The notes under the pieces were generated by a model, which saw only the letters and a list, made by a program, of their open reading frames with translations, was not told the DNA's origin and searched no databases. From NCBI GenBank assembly GCA_031551045.1, contig JAVBOD010000021.1, positions 1-34,122 of the forward strand: a stretch of DNA of 34,122 nt, read 5' to 3'. Below are positions 26,328 to 34,122 of the stretch, piece by piece. Position numbers and translations under genes: made by a program. Source of the DNA: JAVBOD01 sp031551045 (GTDB taxonomy: Bacteria > Bacteroidota > Bacteroidia > Bacteroidales > UBA932). Each line of letters opens with the position of its first letter. Position 1 is the stretch's first letter.

Positions 26328-28640
26328 TTAATTACAGGCTTTTTTCCGGTTTTCGTAATATTTGTTTGTATCGTATGAAATATAGCCGTTCCATTTTTTT
26401 TCTTTAAGGCCGTTGGCCACTACACACACATTGGGCATTTGTTGATTTTCGTACAATTCATTAATGAGTTTCAAGCAATTCCTGGGGGTATAATCCTGTC
26501 GTATCATAAAAATTGATACATCGGCTAAGCGGCTCAGAATAAGGGCGTCGCTTACAAATCCTAATGGCGGCGTATCGATAATCAAATATTCGTAACGAGT
26601 GCGTACTTCCTCCATAAAGGCCTGTAAATTTTTGTTCATCAACAGGTCTCCCTCTCCTTCCTGCATTTTTCCGCAGGTAATAATGTCTAAATTATCTATC
26701 TGTGGCGAAGGCTGTATAATATCATCCAACGCTACTTCCTTTGCGATGTAGTTGCATATGCCAACTTTATTCTCAACGCCCACCACGCTATGAAGCCCGT
26801 CTTTATAAATGTCAAAGTCCATGATTACCGTGCGTTTCCCCGTGGCGGCAAAGGCGGCTCCCAAATTGGCGGTTAAGAAAGATTTTCCTTCTCCGCAAAT
26901 ATTAGAAGTTACCAGTATAGTCCGCAACGTTTTTTCGGGGCTCATGAAATCGATGTTGGTACGTAACGTGCGGATTTGTTCGGCATGCATGCCGCGTATT
27001 TTACCTTTCGGGATAATGGAACTCGATTGCTGCAATTGCGATATTTCACCTACAATCGGCGCTCTCAATTGTTTTTCTATTTCTTCTTTCGAACTGATTT
27101 TGTAGTGGAAAAGTCCCATAATCCACAGTATCAAAACAGGGAAACATAATCCGAGAATGAATGTTCCGGCCAGTACTACATTTCTCACTGGTTTGGACGG
27201 ATACAGGCTGCGGTGCGCCGGATCAATCAGCCTGCTGTCGGCAACCGCCGATGCATAAGAGATAGCCGCTTCTTCCTTTTTAGAAAGTAAGAAAACATAG
27301 AGTTGGTTCTTGATATCCCGTTCCCGCGTAATATCTACCAGTTCGCGTTCCTTTTTAGGAACGGATTGGATTCTTCTTTCCAATCTATTGTTTTCCTCGT
27401 TTAGTTTCTGTTGTGTGATTTCAAGGCCGCTACGGAACGTGGAGATATTGTCGATAATATTTTGTTTGAGCATTTTAATTTGGTCATCGTAGCCCAAAAT
27501 AATAGGGTTGGCCGGTTTTAACGTGCGCAACGCTTTGTGTCGTTCTGCTTCTGCTGCCGTAAGCTGGGTGACTAAAGAAACCAGCGTCGGGTCATTAATT
27601 CCCACTGTTGCCGGAGCGTTTCCTCCATTGTCCGCGTCATGTAGTACATAGGATTCAATGTCTTTCAATACACTTAACTGGATGTCTATTTGCGAGCGGT
27701 TCATGTCGTTTTTCTGTACCGACTCCAAGAATAATTTCGATTCTTGGCTGATATCCGTAATTCCTTGTGATGACTTGAAATTTTGCACTTCCGTTTCAGC
27801 CTTTCTCAACTCATTCTCCTGAGCGCTTAAACGGTCGTCGATAAAAGACAGTGTACTACCTATAAGTTGGTTTTTATCGGCTACCTCTGCCAAGTTATAA
27901 ACCTTGAGTAAATGATTGATAATTTCTACTCCTCTGTCCGGTAAGGGGGTCAGCATCGATATATTTATTACCGACGATTCTTTCCCGGAGGCTTTTACAT
28001 TGATGGCGTTCCGTAAACTTCCGGCGGCATCTTCTATGGGAATGATGGTCATGTAAAGCGGATGTTGCTTGTCCCATCCGGCCAGCAAACTGTCGATGAC
28101 CGTAATTTTTATACTGCCCGCTGCTGTTTCAATCGGTGTTTTGTAAGGATAACTGTTACCGTCGATGGTAATCCGTTCCGGACTTTCAAACTTAATTTCA
28201 AAAGGTTTATAATAAGGAATCAGGTTGTTATTTAAGAGTTCTACTTTTAAAGGAACGCCCGTGTACTTGGGGTAATTCTTCAATCCTTTTTTGATGCTGT
28301 AATTAACCTGCAAGTTCAAATCCTTGGCGACTTGTTTCATTAAAGAATAGGACTGTAGGATTTCTTTCTCGTTGGCGAAATTTTTTTGTGTCGAAAAGAA
28401 ATCGAATTGTTCCACAATCGATGTGTTTTGTGAATTATTCCCTTTCTTGTCTTTGATAAGAATACTGGCGCTAACATCGTATTTGGGCGTGGCAAGGAAC
28501 AGGTATGCAACGCCGGCGGTCATAAAGCATACGACCGAAAGCAGAAACCATTTCCAATAGGAGAGATAGTGGAAAAACAATTTCCGGACATCTATCCCGC
28601 CGCTTGTCTCCGCGGAGCTGTTTTTTAAGGAAGTCGCCAT
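26328..28640 (-). CDS. wzc: Wzc-type tyrosine kinase / chain-length regulator
   Basis: 770 residues, Wzz domain fused to a BY-kinase. First membrane helix about 28-52 (WKWFLLSVVCFMTAGVAYLF), periplasmic domain with coiled coils (about 270-450), GNVR-type region and second helix (about 490-515), then the cytoplasmic kinase: Walker A around 580 (ICGEGKSFLTANLGAA), Walker A' with DFD, Walker B YLIIDTPPL near 688, and a C-terminal tyrosine cluster (Y753, Y756, Y761, Y762). The A' motif reads DFDIYKDGLH rather than the more usual DxDLRKP. Cycles of autophosphorylation in the cluster control polymer length and export with Wza. It begins 18 bases after wza. Confidence 0.93.
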   Translation of the reverse strand: MATSLKNSSAETSGGIDVRKLFFHYLSYWKWFLLSVVCFMTAGVAYLFLATPKYDVSASILIKDKKGNNSQNTSIVEQFDFFSTQKNFANEKEILQSYSLMKQVAKDLNLQVNYSIKKGLKNYPKYTGVPLKVELLNNNLIPYYKPFEIKFESPERITIDGNSYPYKTPIETAAGSIKITVIDSLLAGWDKQHPLYMTIIPIEDAAGSLRNAINVKASGKESSVINISMLTPLPDRGVEIINHLLKVYNLAEVADKNQLIGSTLSFIDDRLSAQENELRKAETEVQNFKSSQGITDISQESKLFLESVQKNDMNRSQIDIQLSVLKDIESYVLHDADNGGNAPATVGINDPTLVSLVTQLTAAEAERHKALRTLKPANPIILGYDDQIKMLKQNIIDNISTFRSGLEITQQKLNEENNRLERRIQSVPKKERELVDITRERDIKNQLYVFLLSKKEEAAISYASAVADSRLIDPAHRSLYPSKPVRNVVLAGTFILGLCFPVLILWIMGLFHYKISSKEEIEKQLRAPIVGEISQLQQSSSIIPKGKIRGMHAEQIRTLRTNIDFMSPEKTLRTILVTSNICGEGKSFLTANLGAAFAATGKRTVIMDFDIYKDGLHSVVGVENKVGICNYIAKEVALDDIIQPSPQIDNLDIITCGKMQEGEGDLLMNKNLQAFMEEVRTRYEYLIIDTPPLGFVSDALILSRLADVSIFMIRQDYTPRNCLKLINELYENQQMPNVCVVANGLKEKKWNGYISYDTNKYYENRKKACN

Positions 28641-28658
28641 AAATTACGCCCTTTATTA

Positions 28659-29447
28659 TTATTTTACAAACGTAGTAACTATCAGTACGAGCAACGTGAG
28701 CGAACTGATGACAATAGGGCTTAGTTGGTAAACCCTGTCGGAAGCGATTATTCGTCCCGGTAGCGGTTCTACGTAAAGGATATCGCCTGCACGAAGATAA
28801 TAGTAAGGCGATGTAAACATATCGCGCTTGGTTAAATCAATCCGTGCATATTGCCGGTTGCCATCTGTTTCGCGGATAACTAACACGTTCTTCCGTTTTC
28901 CGTACATCGTCATATCGCCGGCCAGGGCCAAAGCTTCCGGAATGGTAATTCTTTCGTTGGGGATGGTGTACATGGCCGGCCGCGCCACTTCGCCCAATAT
29001 TGAAACGGTGTAGTTGGCAATACGAACCGTCACCGTAGGCGATTCCAAATAGAGTTGCAGCTTTTCGGTCAGTTGCACCGATAATTCGCTGGATTTTAAC
29101 CCCGCTACATGCATTTTTCCTATCATGGGCAACGTAATGTCACCGGCCGCATCTACGGTAAATCCCTGTATCGGAAGCGGTGCAGTGGTTCCTACCGTTT
29201 GGATACCAAAGTATGCATTCTCTATCATAGGATTGAACATTACGTTGGCATCTCTATTCAAACTGCTTACGGTGATGGATAGGATGTCTTCTGATTTGAT
29301 ACGGGGCGTGTAAGCTTCTGCTACTTGTTCCACATATTCGTCCATGGAAGGATTTGCCGGTTGGAAATAGGTGATTTTTTTGCTCGACAAACAGGAGGTG
29401 AGCAATAGGCAAAGAACACCATAGCTAAAAAGGTATTTCATATTCAT
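28659..29447 (-). CDS. wza: Wza-like outer-membrane polysaccharide export lipoprotein
   Basis: 262 residues. The signal peptide ends in a lipobox LLTSC with the acylated Cys19. A Poly_export domain follows (about 45-145, IKSEDILSITVSSLN; GDITLPMIGKMHVAGL), then an SLBB domain (about 148-205, VSILGEVARPAMY; ERITIPEALALAGDM) and a C-terminal hydrophobic segment (about 240-260). This is the short Bacteroidetes form, about 100 residues shorter than E. coli Wza. It is the first gene of the operon, with a 537-base upstream region, and forms the export channel with Wzc. Confidence 0.94.
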   Translation of the reverse strand: MNMKYLFSYGVLCLLLTSCLSSKKITYFQPANPSMDEYVEQVAEAYTPRIKSEDILSITVSSLNRDANVMFNPMIENAYFGIQTVGTTAPLPIQGFTVDAAGDITLPMIGKMHVAGLKSSELSVQLTEKLQLYLESPTVTVRIANYTVSILGEVARPAMYTIPNERITIPEALALAGDMTMYGKRKNVLVIRETDGNRQYARIDLTKRDMFTSPYYYLRAGDILYVEPLPGRIIASDRVYQLSPIVISSLTLLVLIVTTFVK

Positions 29448-29984
29448 AGCGCTTTAATTAAAAGTAATTATATACCTCATTATATTAATAACAGGCAGTG
29501 ACTAATAAACCATAGCCTTTACCCAATAGGCAAAGTCTAAGAATTCATAATGGTTAAATATTTAAAAAACACGACACCTTATCTCAGTAAGAATATTTCT
29601 TATTGCACTTTATTTGTGTCTTACTTGAAATAAGAATTGGTTAATTTTTTACAAAGATATTAAAAATTTTAAGAAATTTAATAAATGGGCTAATTTTTAG
29701 AAAAAAAGAGTTATTTTATTTATTGCCTTAAACCGGGATATTATTGTAAGTTATTGATTGTCTGTTTTTTATTAAAAATGATTGTTAAATGTAGAAAGGA
29801 CAATGAAACATGTAGGGGGGGCGGTAAAAGGTAGAAATTGATAAGCCGGGCACTTACCAATTATATAAGGTATATGTAAAAAGGTTAATGAAGTAGCTGT
29901 AATAGACTTTTGATTATTTTACCATAGCTTGGTAAAGAAAAGCCCATTTCAATCTTCAGATACTTGTCTAATCTCCGGGTTCAA
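29448..29984. other. Intergenic region upstream of the polysaccharide operon
   Basis: 537 bases, very AT-rich, with no supported gene. It must contain the operon promoter (candidate at 29652-29659). A 7-bp inverted repeat TTTACCA/TGGTAAA lies at 29918-29936 without a T tract on the useful side. A G7 run occurs near 29815-29821. I see no convincing terminator for the upstream HAD gene and no antiterminator gene such as upxY. Confidence 0.7.
29652..29659 (-). promoter_or_regulatory. Candidate promoter -7 element of the polysaccharide operon
   Basis: Reads TATCTTTG on the - strand, an exact TAnnTTTG match and identical to the element before the second wzc-like gene (32764-32771). The -33 position lacks TTTG. 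It predicts a leader of about 200 bases before wza. Confidence 0.45.
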
Positions 29985-30374
29985 TTATTCCAACGCGCCC
30001 ATTTCTATAAGCGTCTCGCGCACACTCTTCCAATCCACATAGGGGCGTCCTTCTTCCGGATATATTAATGGACAACCCAGCGCCGCATCGTCGATGTAGA
30101 TTTCGCCGTAGGCTTTTGGCGAGCTTGTCCAGTCTTTTTGTTTAGGATTGCGCTGTATGCCGAACAACGGTATATCGCGTTCGCGGAACCATTCCACTGC
30201 ATCACTCAGGTAATAAATGTTCCGCCTCTTATCGTCGTGCCGCATAGTGAATAAAATAAGGCGGTTTCCGCTATCGGCCAACTCACGCAACACGGGAGTA
30301 GCCCCAATTTCGCGCCCTATGTTGGGGTACTCGTGCGTTACGCACGTTCCGTCAAAATCAATCACTATATCCAT
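29985..30374 (-). CDS. Small HAD-like hydrolase
   Basis: 129 residues from ATG 30374; upstream in-frame ATGs (30437, 30491) would add sequence unlike the family and overlap the upstream wzc-like gene. The start MDIVIDFDGTCVTHEYP carries HAD motif I (D6, D8); FTMR near 42-45 is motif II, K87 is motif III and IYIDDAALG (92-100, D95/D96) is motif IV. It belongs to the small cap-less group seen in Bacteroides (BT0820-like), annotated as hydrolases or phosphatases of unknown substrate. About 90 bases separate it from the upstream gene in the same direction, so it is probably cotranscribed. Confidence 0.82.
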   Translation of the reverse strand: MDIVIDFDGTCVTHEYPNIGREIGATPVLRELADSGNRLILFTMRHDDKRRNIYYLSDAVEWFRERDIPLFGIQRNPKQKDWTSSPKAYGEIYIDDAALGCPLIYPEEGRPYVDWKSVRETLIEMGALE

Positions 30375-30465
30375 AAATTTTATTTTTCTGTCAGGAATTT
30401 TGTTATATCTGATGTTTACTGTCTTTAATTTCGCCATCCTATTTTTTAGCGGCACGAAACATATC

Positions 30466-32724
30466 TCAATAGCCGTGCCATTTTTTTTCATCGATACCGT
30501 TTACCACTACGCAAAGATTTTGCAATTGCCTGCCTGCGTACAGCTTATTGATAAGTTTTACATGTTTTTTGAGTGTATAGTGTTGGCGGATAATATAAAT
30601 CGATACATTGACAAAACGGCTGAGAATCTTTGCATCGCTTGCTGAGCATAGCGGCGGCGTGTCGATGATTATGTAACGGTACTGTTTTTTCAGTTCCTCC
30701 ATAAGTTCCGCTAACATATCGCTTCTCAGCAGTATGTGCGGATTAGCTGGTATGTCTCCGCCGGTAATAATATCGAGGTTTTCCACTTGAGGTACCGGAT
30801 GTGTAATGTCGTTCAGGGTCACCTGGCCGGCTAAATAATTACTCAAACCCTCATCATTGTTTACTCCCACAGTTTTGTGCAAGTTGGGTTTGCGTAAATC
30901 AAAATCTATGATAACCGCCCGCTTGTCAGTAGAGGCCAAGCCGGCGCCGAGGTTTGTGGTCAGGAATGATTTCCCTTCTCTATCAATACTCGAAGTAACT
31001 AATAGTATTTGCAATTTGTTGGCTGCGCTCATGTGATCTAACTTAGTGCACATAGCGTGTATTTGTTCGGTATGAATGTGCTGGGTTTTACTGATAGCTA
31101 CTATCTTGGTGGCCTGTTGCAACAACGCTATTTCGCCGGCAATAGGTACATTCAAAGTGTTTGTAATATCTTTTTTTGTAGTGATTCTGTTACAAAAAAT
31201 GCTCCGTATCCACAGAATTATCACGGGAAGAAGAAGTCCCAGCAGCGAACATATGAATATCACCATCCATTTTGCCGGCTTTACAGGGAATTCACTGCTG
31301 CGGGCAACGTCAACGGGGCGGCGGACGATGGCTGCGCTCAAGGCATCCATTTCTTTGCGCTTCAAAAGTAAAAAGTGCTCTAACTGTTTTTGGATTTCCT
31401 CTTGTTGTGCGATATCCCCCGCTTTACACTCTTTTATCGGTACCGATTGAATCATCTCTACCAACCTTTGGCTGTTGGTTTCCAGCTTGTGCAGTGTCAT
31501 TTCAAAATGGTCGCGCAAAGCGTATATGGTATCGATGCTATTCCTTTTCCATGCTGGAATTTGCCCCTCATAAGCCCACAATACACTATCCTCGTGGCTT
31601 TTCGTATGTAATGTTTTGATCAGTTTGGCCTCTGCGCTATCAAGTGCAGCGATAAGCGGAAGCAGGATCGTGTCGTTCAGCGCCTGTAGTGCAGGCTTCA
31701 TTCTATAGTCCGCATTTTTTTGCTGCACGTAATGTTCAATCTCTTTCAGCGCGCTGAATACGGTGTCTGCTTGGCCGCGAGCCATTTCGTTTTGTTGCGC
31801 CACATGCAAGGATAACGGGGTCTTGTAGCTTGTATCCGTAATAACTTGTGAAGGCTTGTAGCTTCTCATATTCTTTTCGATTGCTTCCAAATGCTTTGAT
31901 AGCGAATCGATGCGTTTATCAATAAAGGCGAGCGTGCCGGCCGGTTGCTCTTTATCGGCCGCATCGAGCATATTATACTCCGTAATTAAATGGTTGATGA
32001 TATCCTTCCCTTTTTCGGGAATGGGCGACAATATGCTGAGCTGCAAAGCCGATGAGTCTTGTCCTAATACTTGGATACGAAGATGCTTTCGTAACGACTC
32101 TACCTCTATGCTTAGCGGGCTAATGTGGGCAATTATGTTTTTTTGCCTTCGCCATAGCGATAACAACGAGTCATTCGTGTTGACATGTAGGACGCCGAAA
32201 TCTCCCTCGGCCAATCCATTCTTCGGGTAACGTTTTCCGTTTATGTCTAATTGTCCGCTTTTGCCGAAATCAATATGCAAAGGATAGCTATAAAGCGCCT
32301 CGCCGGCCGATACGATTTCCACTTTCACCGGAACACCGCTGTAGAGCAGTACCGTTTTTAACGCATTCTTTTGTGAATAACTCACTTGCAGGTTTAGCTT
32401 TTGAGCTACTTGCTCCCATAAAGCGTAAGAGTGAAGAATTTTTAGGTCGTTTTCAACTGCTCTCTTATGCGGAGAAATACTATCTTTCATCATAGAAGCG
32501 GAACTACTTGCTGCTTTTTTATGATCTTTAATGAAGATAATTGCCTGTATTTCGTATTGAGGAGTGGCCGTAAAGAGATAAATACTTCCTATTACTAAGA
32601 AGCACAATAATGAAAACACGAACCATTTCCAATGAAGAAGATAATATCGAGATGCTTTCTTACTATTGTTCAACGGTTCTTCTTTTGAATTACATTCGTT
32701 GTATAAACCGTCTAATCGGGCCAT
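30466..32724 (-). CDS. Second Wzc-like protein without the tyrosine cluster
   Basis: 752 residues from ATG 32724. An in-frame TTG at 32766 lies inside the -7 promoter element and so upstream of the predicted transcription start, which rules it out. Collinear with the Wzc at 26328: first helix in WKWFVFSLLCFLVIGSIYLF, long periplasmic region with coiled coil, second helix (MVIFICSLLGLLLPVIILWI), Walker A near 580 as SSIDREGKSFLTTN, A' as IIDFDLRKPNLH and Walker B YIIIDTPPL near 685. It ends at EKKWHGY, exactly where the other continues into its Tyr-rich tail, so the autophosphorylation cluster is absent. It could be a dominant modulator of the other Wzc, or serve a second export system; there is no wza beside it. 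Confidence 0.9.
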   Translation of the reverse strand: MARLDGLYNECNSKEEPLNNSKKASRYYLLHWKWFVFSLLCFLVIGSIYLFTATPQYEIQAIIFIKDHKKAASSSASMMKDSISPHKRAVENDLKILHSYALWEQVAQKLNLQVSYSQKNALKTVLLYSGVPVKVEIVSAGEALYSYPLHIDFGKSGQLDINGKRYPKNGLAEGDFGVLHVNTNDSLLSLWRRQKNIIAHISPLSIEVESLRKHLRIQVLGQDSSALQLSILSPIPEKGKDIINHLITEYNMLDAADKEQPAGTLAFIDKRIDSLSKHLEAIEKNMRSYKPSQVITDTSYKTPLSLHVAQQNEMARGQADTVFSALKEIEHYVQQKNADYRMKPALQALNDTILLPLIAALDSAEAKLIKTLHTKSHEDSVLWAYEGQIPAWKRNSIDTIYALRDHFEMTLHKLETNSQRLVEMIQSVPIKECKAGDIAQQEEIQKQLEHFLLLKRKEMDALSAAIVRRPVDVARSSEFPVKPAKWMVIFICSLLGLLLPVIILWIRSIFCNRITTKKDITNTLNVPIAGEIALLQQATKIVAISKTQHIHTEQIHAMCTKLDHMSAANKLQILLVTSSIDREGKSFLTTNLGAGLASTDKRAVIIDFDLRKPNLHKTVGVNNDEGLSNYLAGQVTLNDITHPVPQVENLDIITGGDIPANPHILLRSDMLAELMEELKKQYRYIIIDTPPLCSASDAKILSRFVNVSIYIIRQHYTLKKHVKLINKLYAGRQLQNLCVVVNGIDEKKWHGY

Positions 32725-32763
32725 GAGTTGCTTAATATAAGGATACTGTTCTTGTATTTTTGA

Positions 32764-32771
32764 CAAAGATA
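32764..32771 (-). promoter_or_regulatory. Candidate promoter -7 element of the second wzc-like gene
   Basis: TATCTTTG on the - strand fits TAnnTTTG exactly. Transcription starting near 32757 gives a leader of about 33 bases to ATG 32724. No TTTG at -33. It is divergent from the 23S promoter, about 150 bases away. Confidence 0.5.
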
Positions 32772-32920
32772 AAATCTTTTGCTTAAATTTTTAATAATCG
32801 TCTTTTGAAAAAACTTATGCATTTGATAAGCGCAATACATGGGCATCACATTTTTTCAAAAAATTTTCTTGGTGTGCATCAGAGTTTTAGGAAAAAATAT
32901 AGCTAAGCGGAGTAAAAAAA

Positions 32921-32951
32921 TTTGCTAGGAAAGAAAAAGTGATTACCTTTG
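32921..32951 (+). promoter_or_regulatory. Consensus Bacteroidetes promoter for 23S rRNA
   Basis: TTTG (32921-32924), exactly 19 bases, then TACCTTTG (32944-32951): a full match to the Bacteroidetes primary sigma consensus TTTG-N19-TAnnTTTG. The upstream flank is A/T-rich, as in strong rRNA promoters. Start of transcription is predicted near 32956, at the foot of the first leader hairpin. It indicates that the 23S is transcribed independently of any 16S. Confidence 0.82.
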
Positions 32952-32955
32952 CAGC

Positions 32956-33329
32956 CCGTTTGAGAAAAACGGGAATAAAAAAAAGGGATGCAGGAATGCG
33001 TTCCTCGAATGTAGGGAAGCCACGGGAGTGATTTCGACATTCGGAAAAATCAAGAAGTTCATTGACGTATTGAAGAGAGATATAAGAGGTAAGTAAAGGG
33101 TATCTTGTAGAGTTGCGATTCGTCGCGGCTCCTGCATGTGAATGCGGTTCAAGATACAACAAACCAAACAAACAAGATGAGTGATTTTCCAAAATCACCC
33201 ATCTCGAGCAAGATTTGTAGCGGTAGAATAATTTTTACCGTCTACAAGCGATTGGGTCAGTGTCGATAACATCGGCACACGTACCCGGGTATGCTGAGGT
33301 GGCGACACCTTAGCAATTACAATTTCGAA
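32956..33329 (+). other. Hairpin-rich leader of the 23S rRNA transcript
   Basis: About 370 bases without a reading frame of interest and without a tRNA. Helices visible by eye: CCCGTTT/AAACGGG (32955-32973); CGAATGT/ACATTCG (33006-33043); GTATCTTG/CAAGATAC (33100-33157) enclosing two small hairpins; a 14-bp stem with one mismatch (33175-33204); TTGTAGCGGTA with TACCGtCTACAA (33215-33247); CGAT/ATCG extended (33260-33278); TGCTGAGGTG/CACCTTAGCA (33292-33315). These probably direct antitermination and RNase III-type processing of pre-23S RNA. Confidence 0.75.
33005..33066 (+). promoter_or_regulatory. Antitermination-like boxB hairpin and boxA-like element in the 23S leader
   Basis: The 7-bp stem CGAATGT/ACATTCG (33006-33012 with 33037-33043) is followed 13 bases later by GTTCATTGAC (33057-33066). 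The latter resembles the GTTCTTTGACATATTG-type segment found before 16S and 23S genes in Bacteroidetes, which corresponds to boxA of rRNA antitermination. Inferred from pattern only. Confidence 0.5.
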
Positions 33330-34122
33330 GAAGAAGTAAAACAAGGGCGAACGGAGGATGCCTAGGCTTCTATGGACTAAGAAGGACGCGGTAAGCTGCG
33401 AAAAAGGGCGGGTATTGGCAAACACGAGTTAATCCGCCTGTTTCCGAATGGGGCAACCCGGTACCGTGAAGCGGTACCATCCCGGTGCAAGCCGGGAAGT
33501 CAACGCAGGGAACTGAAACATCTCAATACCTGCAGGAAAAGAAAGAAAAATCGATTCTCTGAGTAGTGGCGAGCGAAAGGGGAATAGCCCAAACCAAGGT
33601 TGTTTCGGCAATTTTGGGGTAATAGGACTGCGCCGTATGATATATAAATGAAATGGAATCAATTGGAAAATTGGGTCATAGAGGGTGATAATCCCGTACA
33701 TGCAAGTTTATATATTGTTAGCAGTATCCTGAGTAAGGAGGGACACGAGGAATCCTGTCTGAATTTGCGGGGACCATCCCGTAAGGCTAAATACCGATAG
33801 AAGACCGATAGTGAACCAGTACTGTGAAGGAAAGGTGAAAAGTACCCCGAACAGGGGGGTGAAATAGACCCTGAAACCGTTCGCTTACAAGCGGTCGGAG
33901 TCACTTTGTGTGATGACGGCGTGCCTTTTGCATAATGAGCCTACGAGTTACTTCTTACTAGCAAGGTTAAGTTCTTCAGGAACGGAGCCGAAGCGAAAGC
34001 GAGTCTGAACAGGGCGTTAAGTTAGTAGGAGTAGACGCGAAACCTAGTGATCTACCCTTGACCAGGTTGAAGGAGCCGTAACAGGCCCTGGAGGACCGAA
34101 CCAGTTTCCGTTGAAAAGGATT
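33330..34122 (+). rRNA. rrl: 23S ribosomal RNA, 5' part (partial, runs off the window)
   Basis: Begins near GAAGTAAAACAAGGGCGAAC (33333) by analogy with other Bacteroidales 23S genes. The 5' landmark GGAGGATGCCTAGGC (33353-33367) corresponds to the usual GGTGGATGCCTTGGC, with small substitutions. Further recognisable blocks are TTTCCGAATGGGGCAACCC, GAGTAGTGGCGAGCGAAAGG, CCGATAGTGAACCAGTACTGTGAAGG and GGTGAAAAGTACCCCGAACAGG, each consistent with domain I-II of bacterial 23S. The exact 5' end is uncertain by several bases. All - strand frames across it are antisense artefacts. Confidence 0.96.

Noticed and set aside
29918..29936. Inverted repeat TTTACCA/TGGTAAA as a terminator for the HAD gene
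   Set aside because: Only 7 bp and followed by ATAATC rather than a T tract on the - strand.
375..32766. The whole inter-rRNA segment as an integrated mobile element
   Set aside because: No integrase, transposase, relaxase, phage gene or tRNA attachment site is visible, and I found no matching direct repeats at its two ends.
33100..33157. Possible tRNA or tRNA relic: 8-bp outer stem, two inner hairpins and a GGTTCAA sequence like a T-loop
   Set aside because: Only 58 bases; the TTCAA is not flanked by a T-stem, there is no anticodon arm of proper size, and no CCA follows the acceptor-like stem. It fits a branched pre-rRNA leader hairpin better.
32887..33904. Several - strand open frames of 74-103 codons
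   Set aside because: They are antisense to the 23S leader and 23S rRNA; their translations reflect rRNA composition.

Overview
The window is from a Bacteroidota genome, most likely order Bacteroidales. Evidence: the 16S 3' end and 23S 5' end read like Bacteroidales rRNA; perfect Bacteroidetes-type -7 elements (TAnnTTTG) recur, once with TTTG exactly 19 bases upstream; a cargo protein carries a type IX secretion (T9SS) C-terminal signal; and the polysaccharide locus has Bacteroidales-style Wza/Wzc proteins. No species can be named.

Layout. (1) 1-127: 3' end of a 16S rRNA gene, + strand, followed at once by an intrinsic terminator (179-210). (2) 375-4136, + strand: two exported DUF3857/transglutaminase-like proteins in tandem, the first with an intact Cys-His-Asp triad and the second without it. 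(3) 4154-9224, - strand: a 1382-residue T9SS cargo protein (beta-helix plus PKD/Ig-like repeats) followed 10 bases later by an outer-membrane beta-barrel protein. (4) 9623-29447, - strand: one compact operon of about 20 kb for a Wzx/Wzy-type surface polysaccharide. In transcription order: wza, wzc, GT2, sugar aminotransferase (FdtB-like), a short gene remnant, acyltransferase, wzx, two FdtA-like sugar ketoisomerases, FemAB-like and GNAT transferases, two duplicated GT2s, GT32, EpsG-type polymerase, GT2, GT4, GT4, WecG/TagA-type GT, and the initiating sugar-phosphate transferase (WcaJ type). (5) 29985-32724, - strand: a second Wzc-like protein without the C-terminal tyrosine cluster, then a small HAD-type hydrolase. 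(6) 32921-34122, + strand: a consensus promoter, a long hairpin-rich leader and the first ~790 bases of 23S rRNA.

How the genes work together. FdtA/FdtB-like enzymes plus an acetyltransferase can make a dTDP-3-(acyl)amino-3,6-dideoxyhexose, given dTDP-4-keto-6-deoxyglucose made elsewhere (no rml genes here). The WcaJ-type enzyme loads the first sugar on undecaprenyl phosphate, the glycosyltransferases extend the unit, Wzx flips it, the EpsG-type protein polymerises it, and Wzc/Wza control length and export it.

The most striking feature is the rRNA arrangement. The 16S has its own terminator, no tRNA-Ile/tRNA-Ala spacer follows it, and the co-oriented 23S lies about 33 kb away with its own promoter and antitermination-like leader. 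This looks like a genuinely unlinked 16S/23S pair rather than a standard rrn operon, although an assembly join at rRNA repeats must be excluded.
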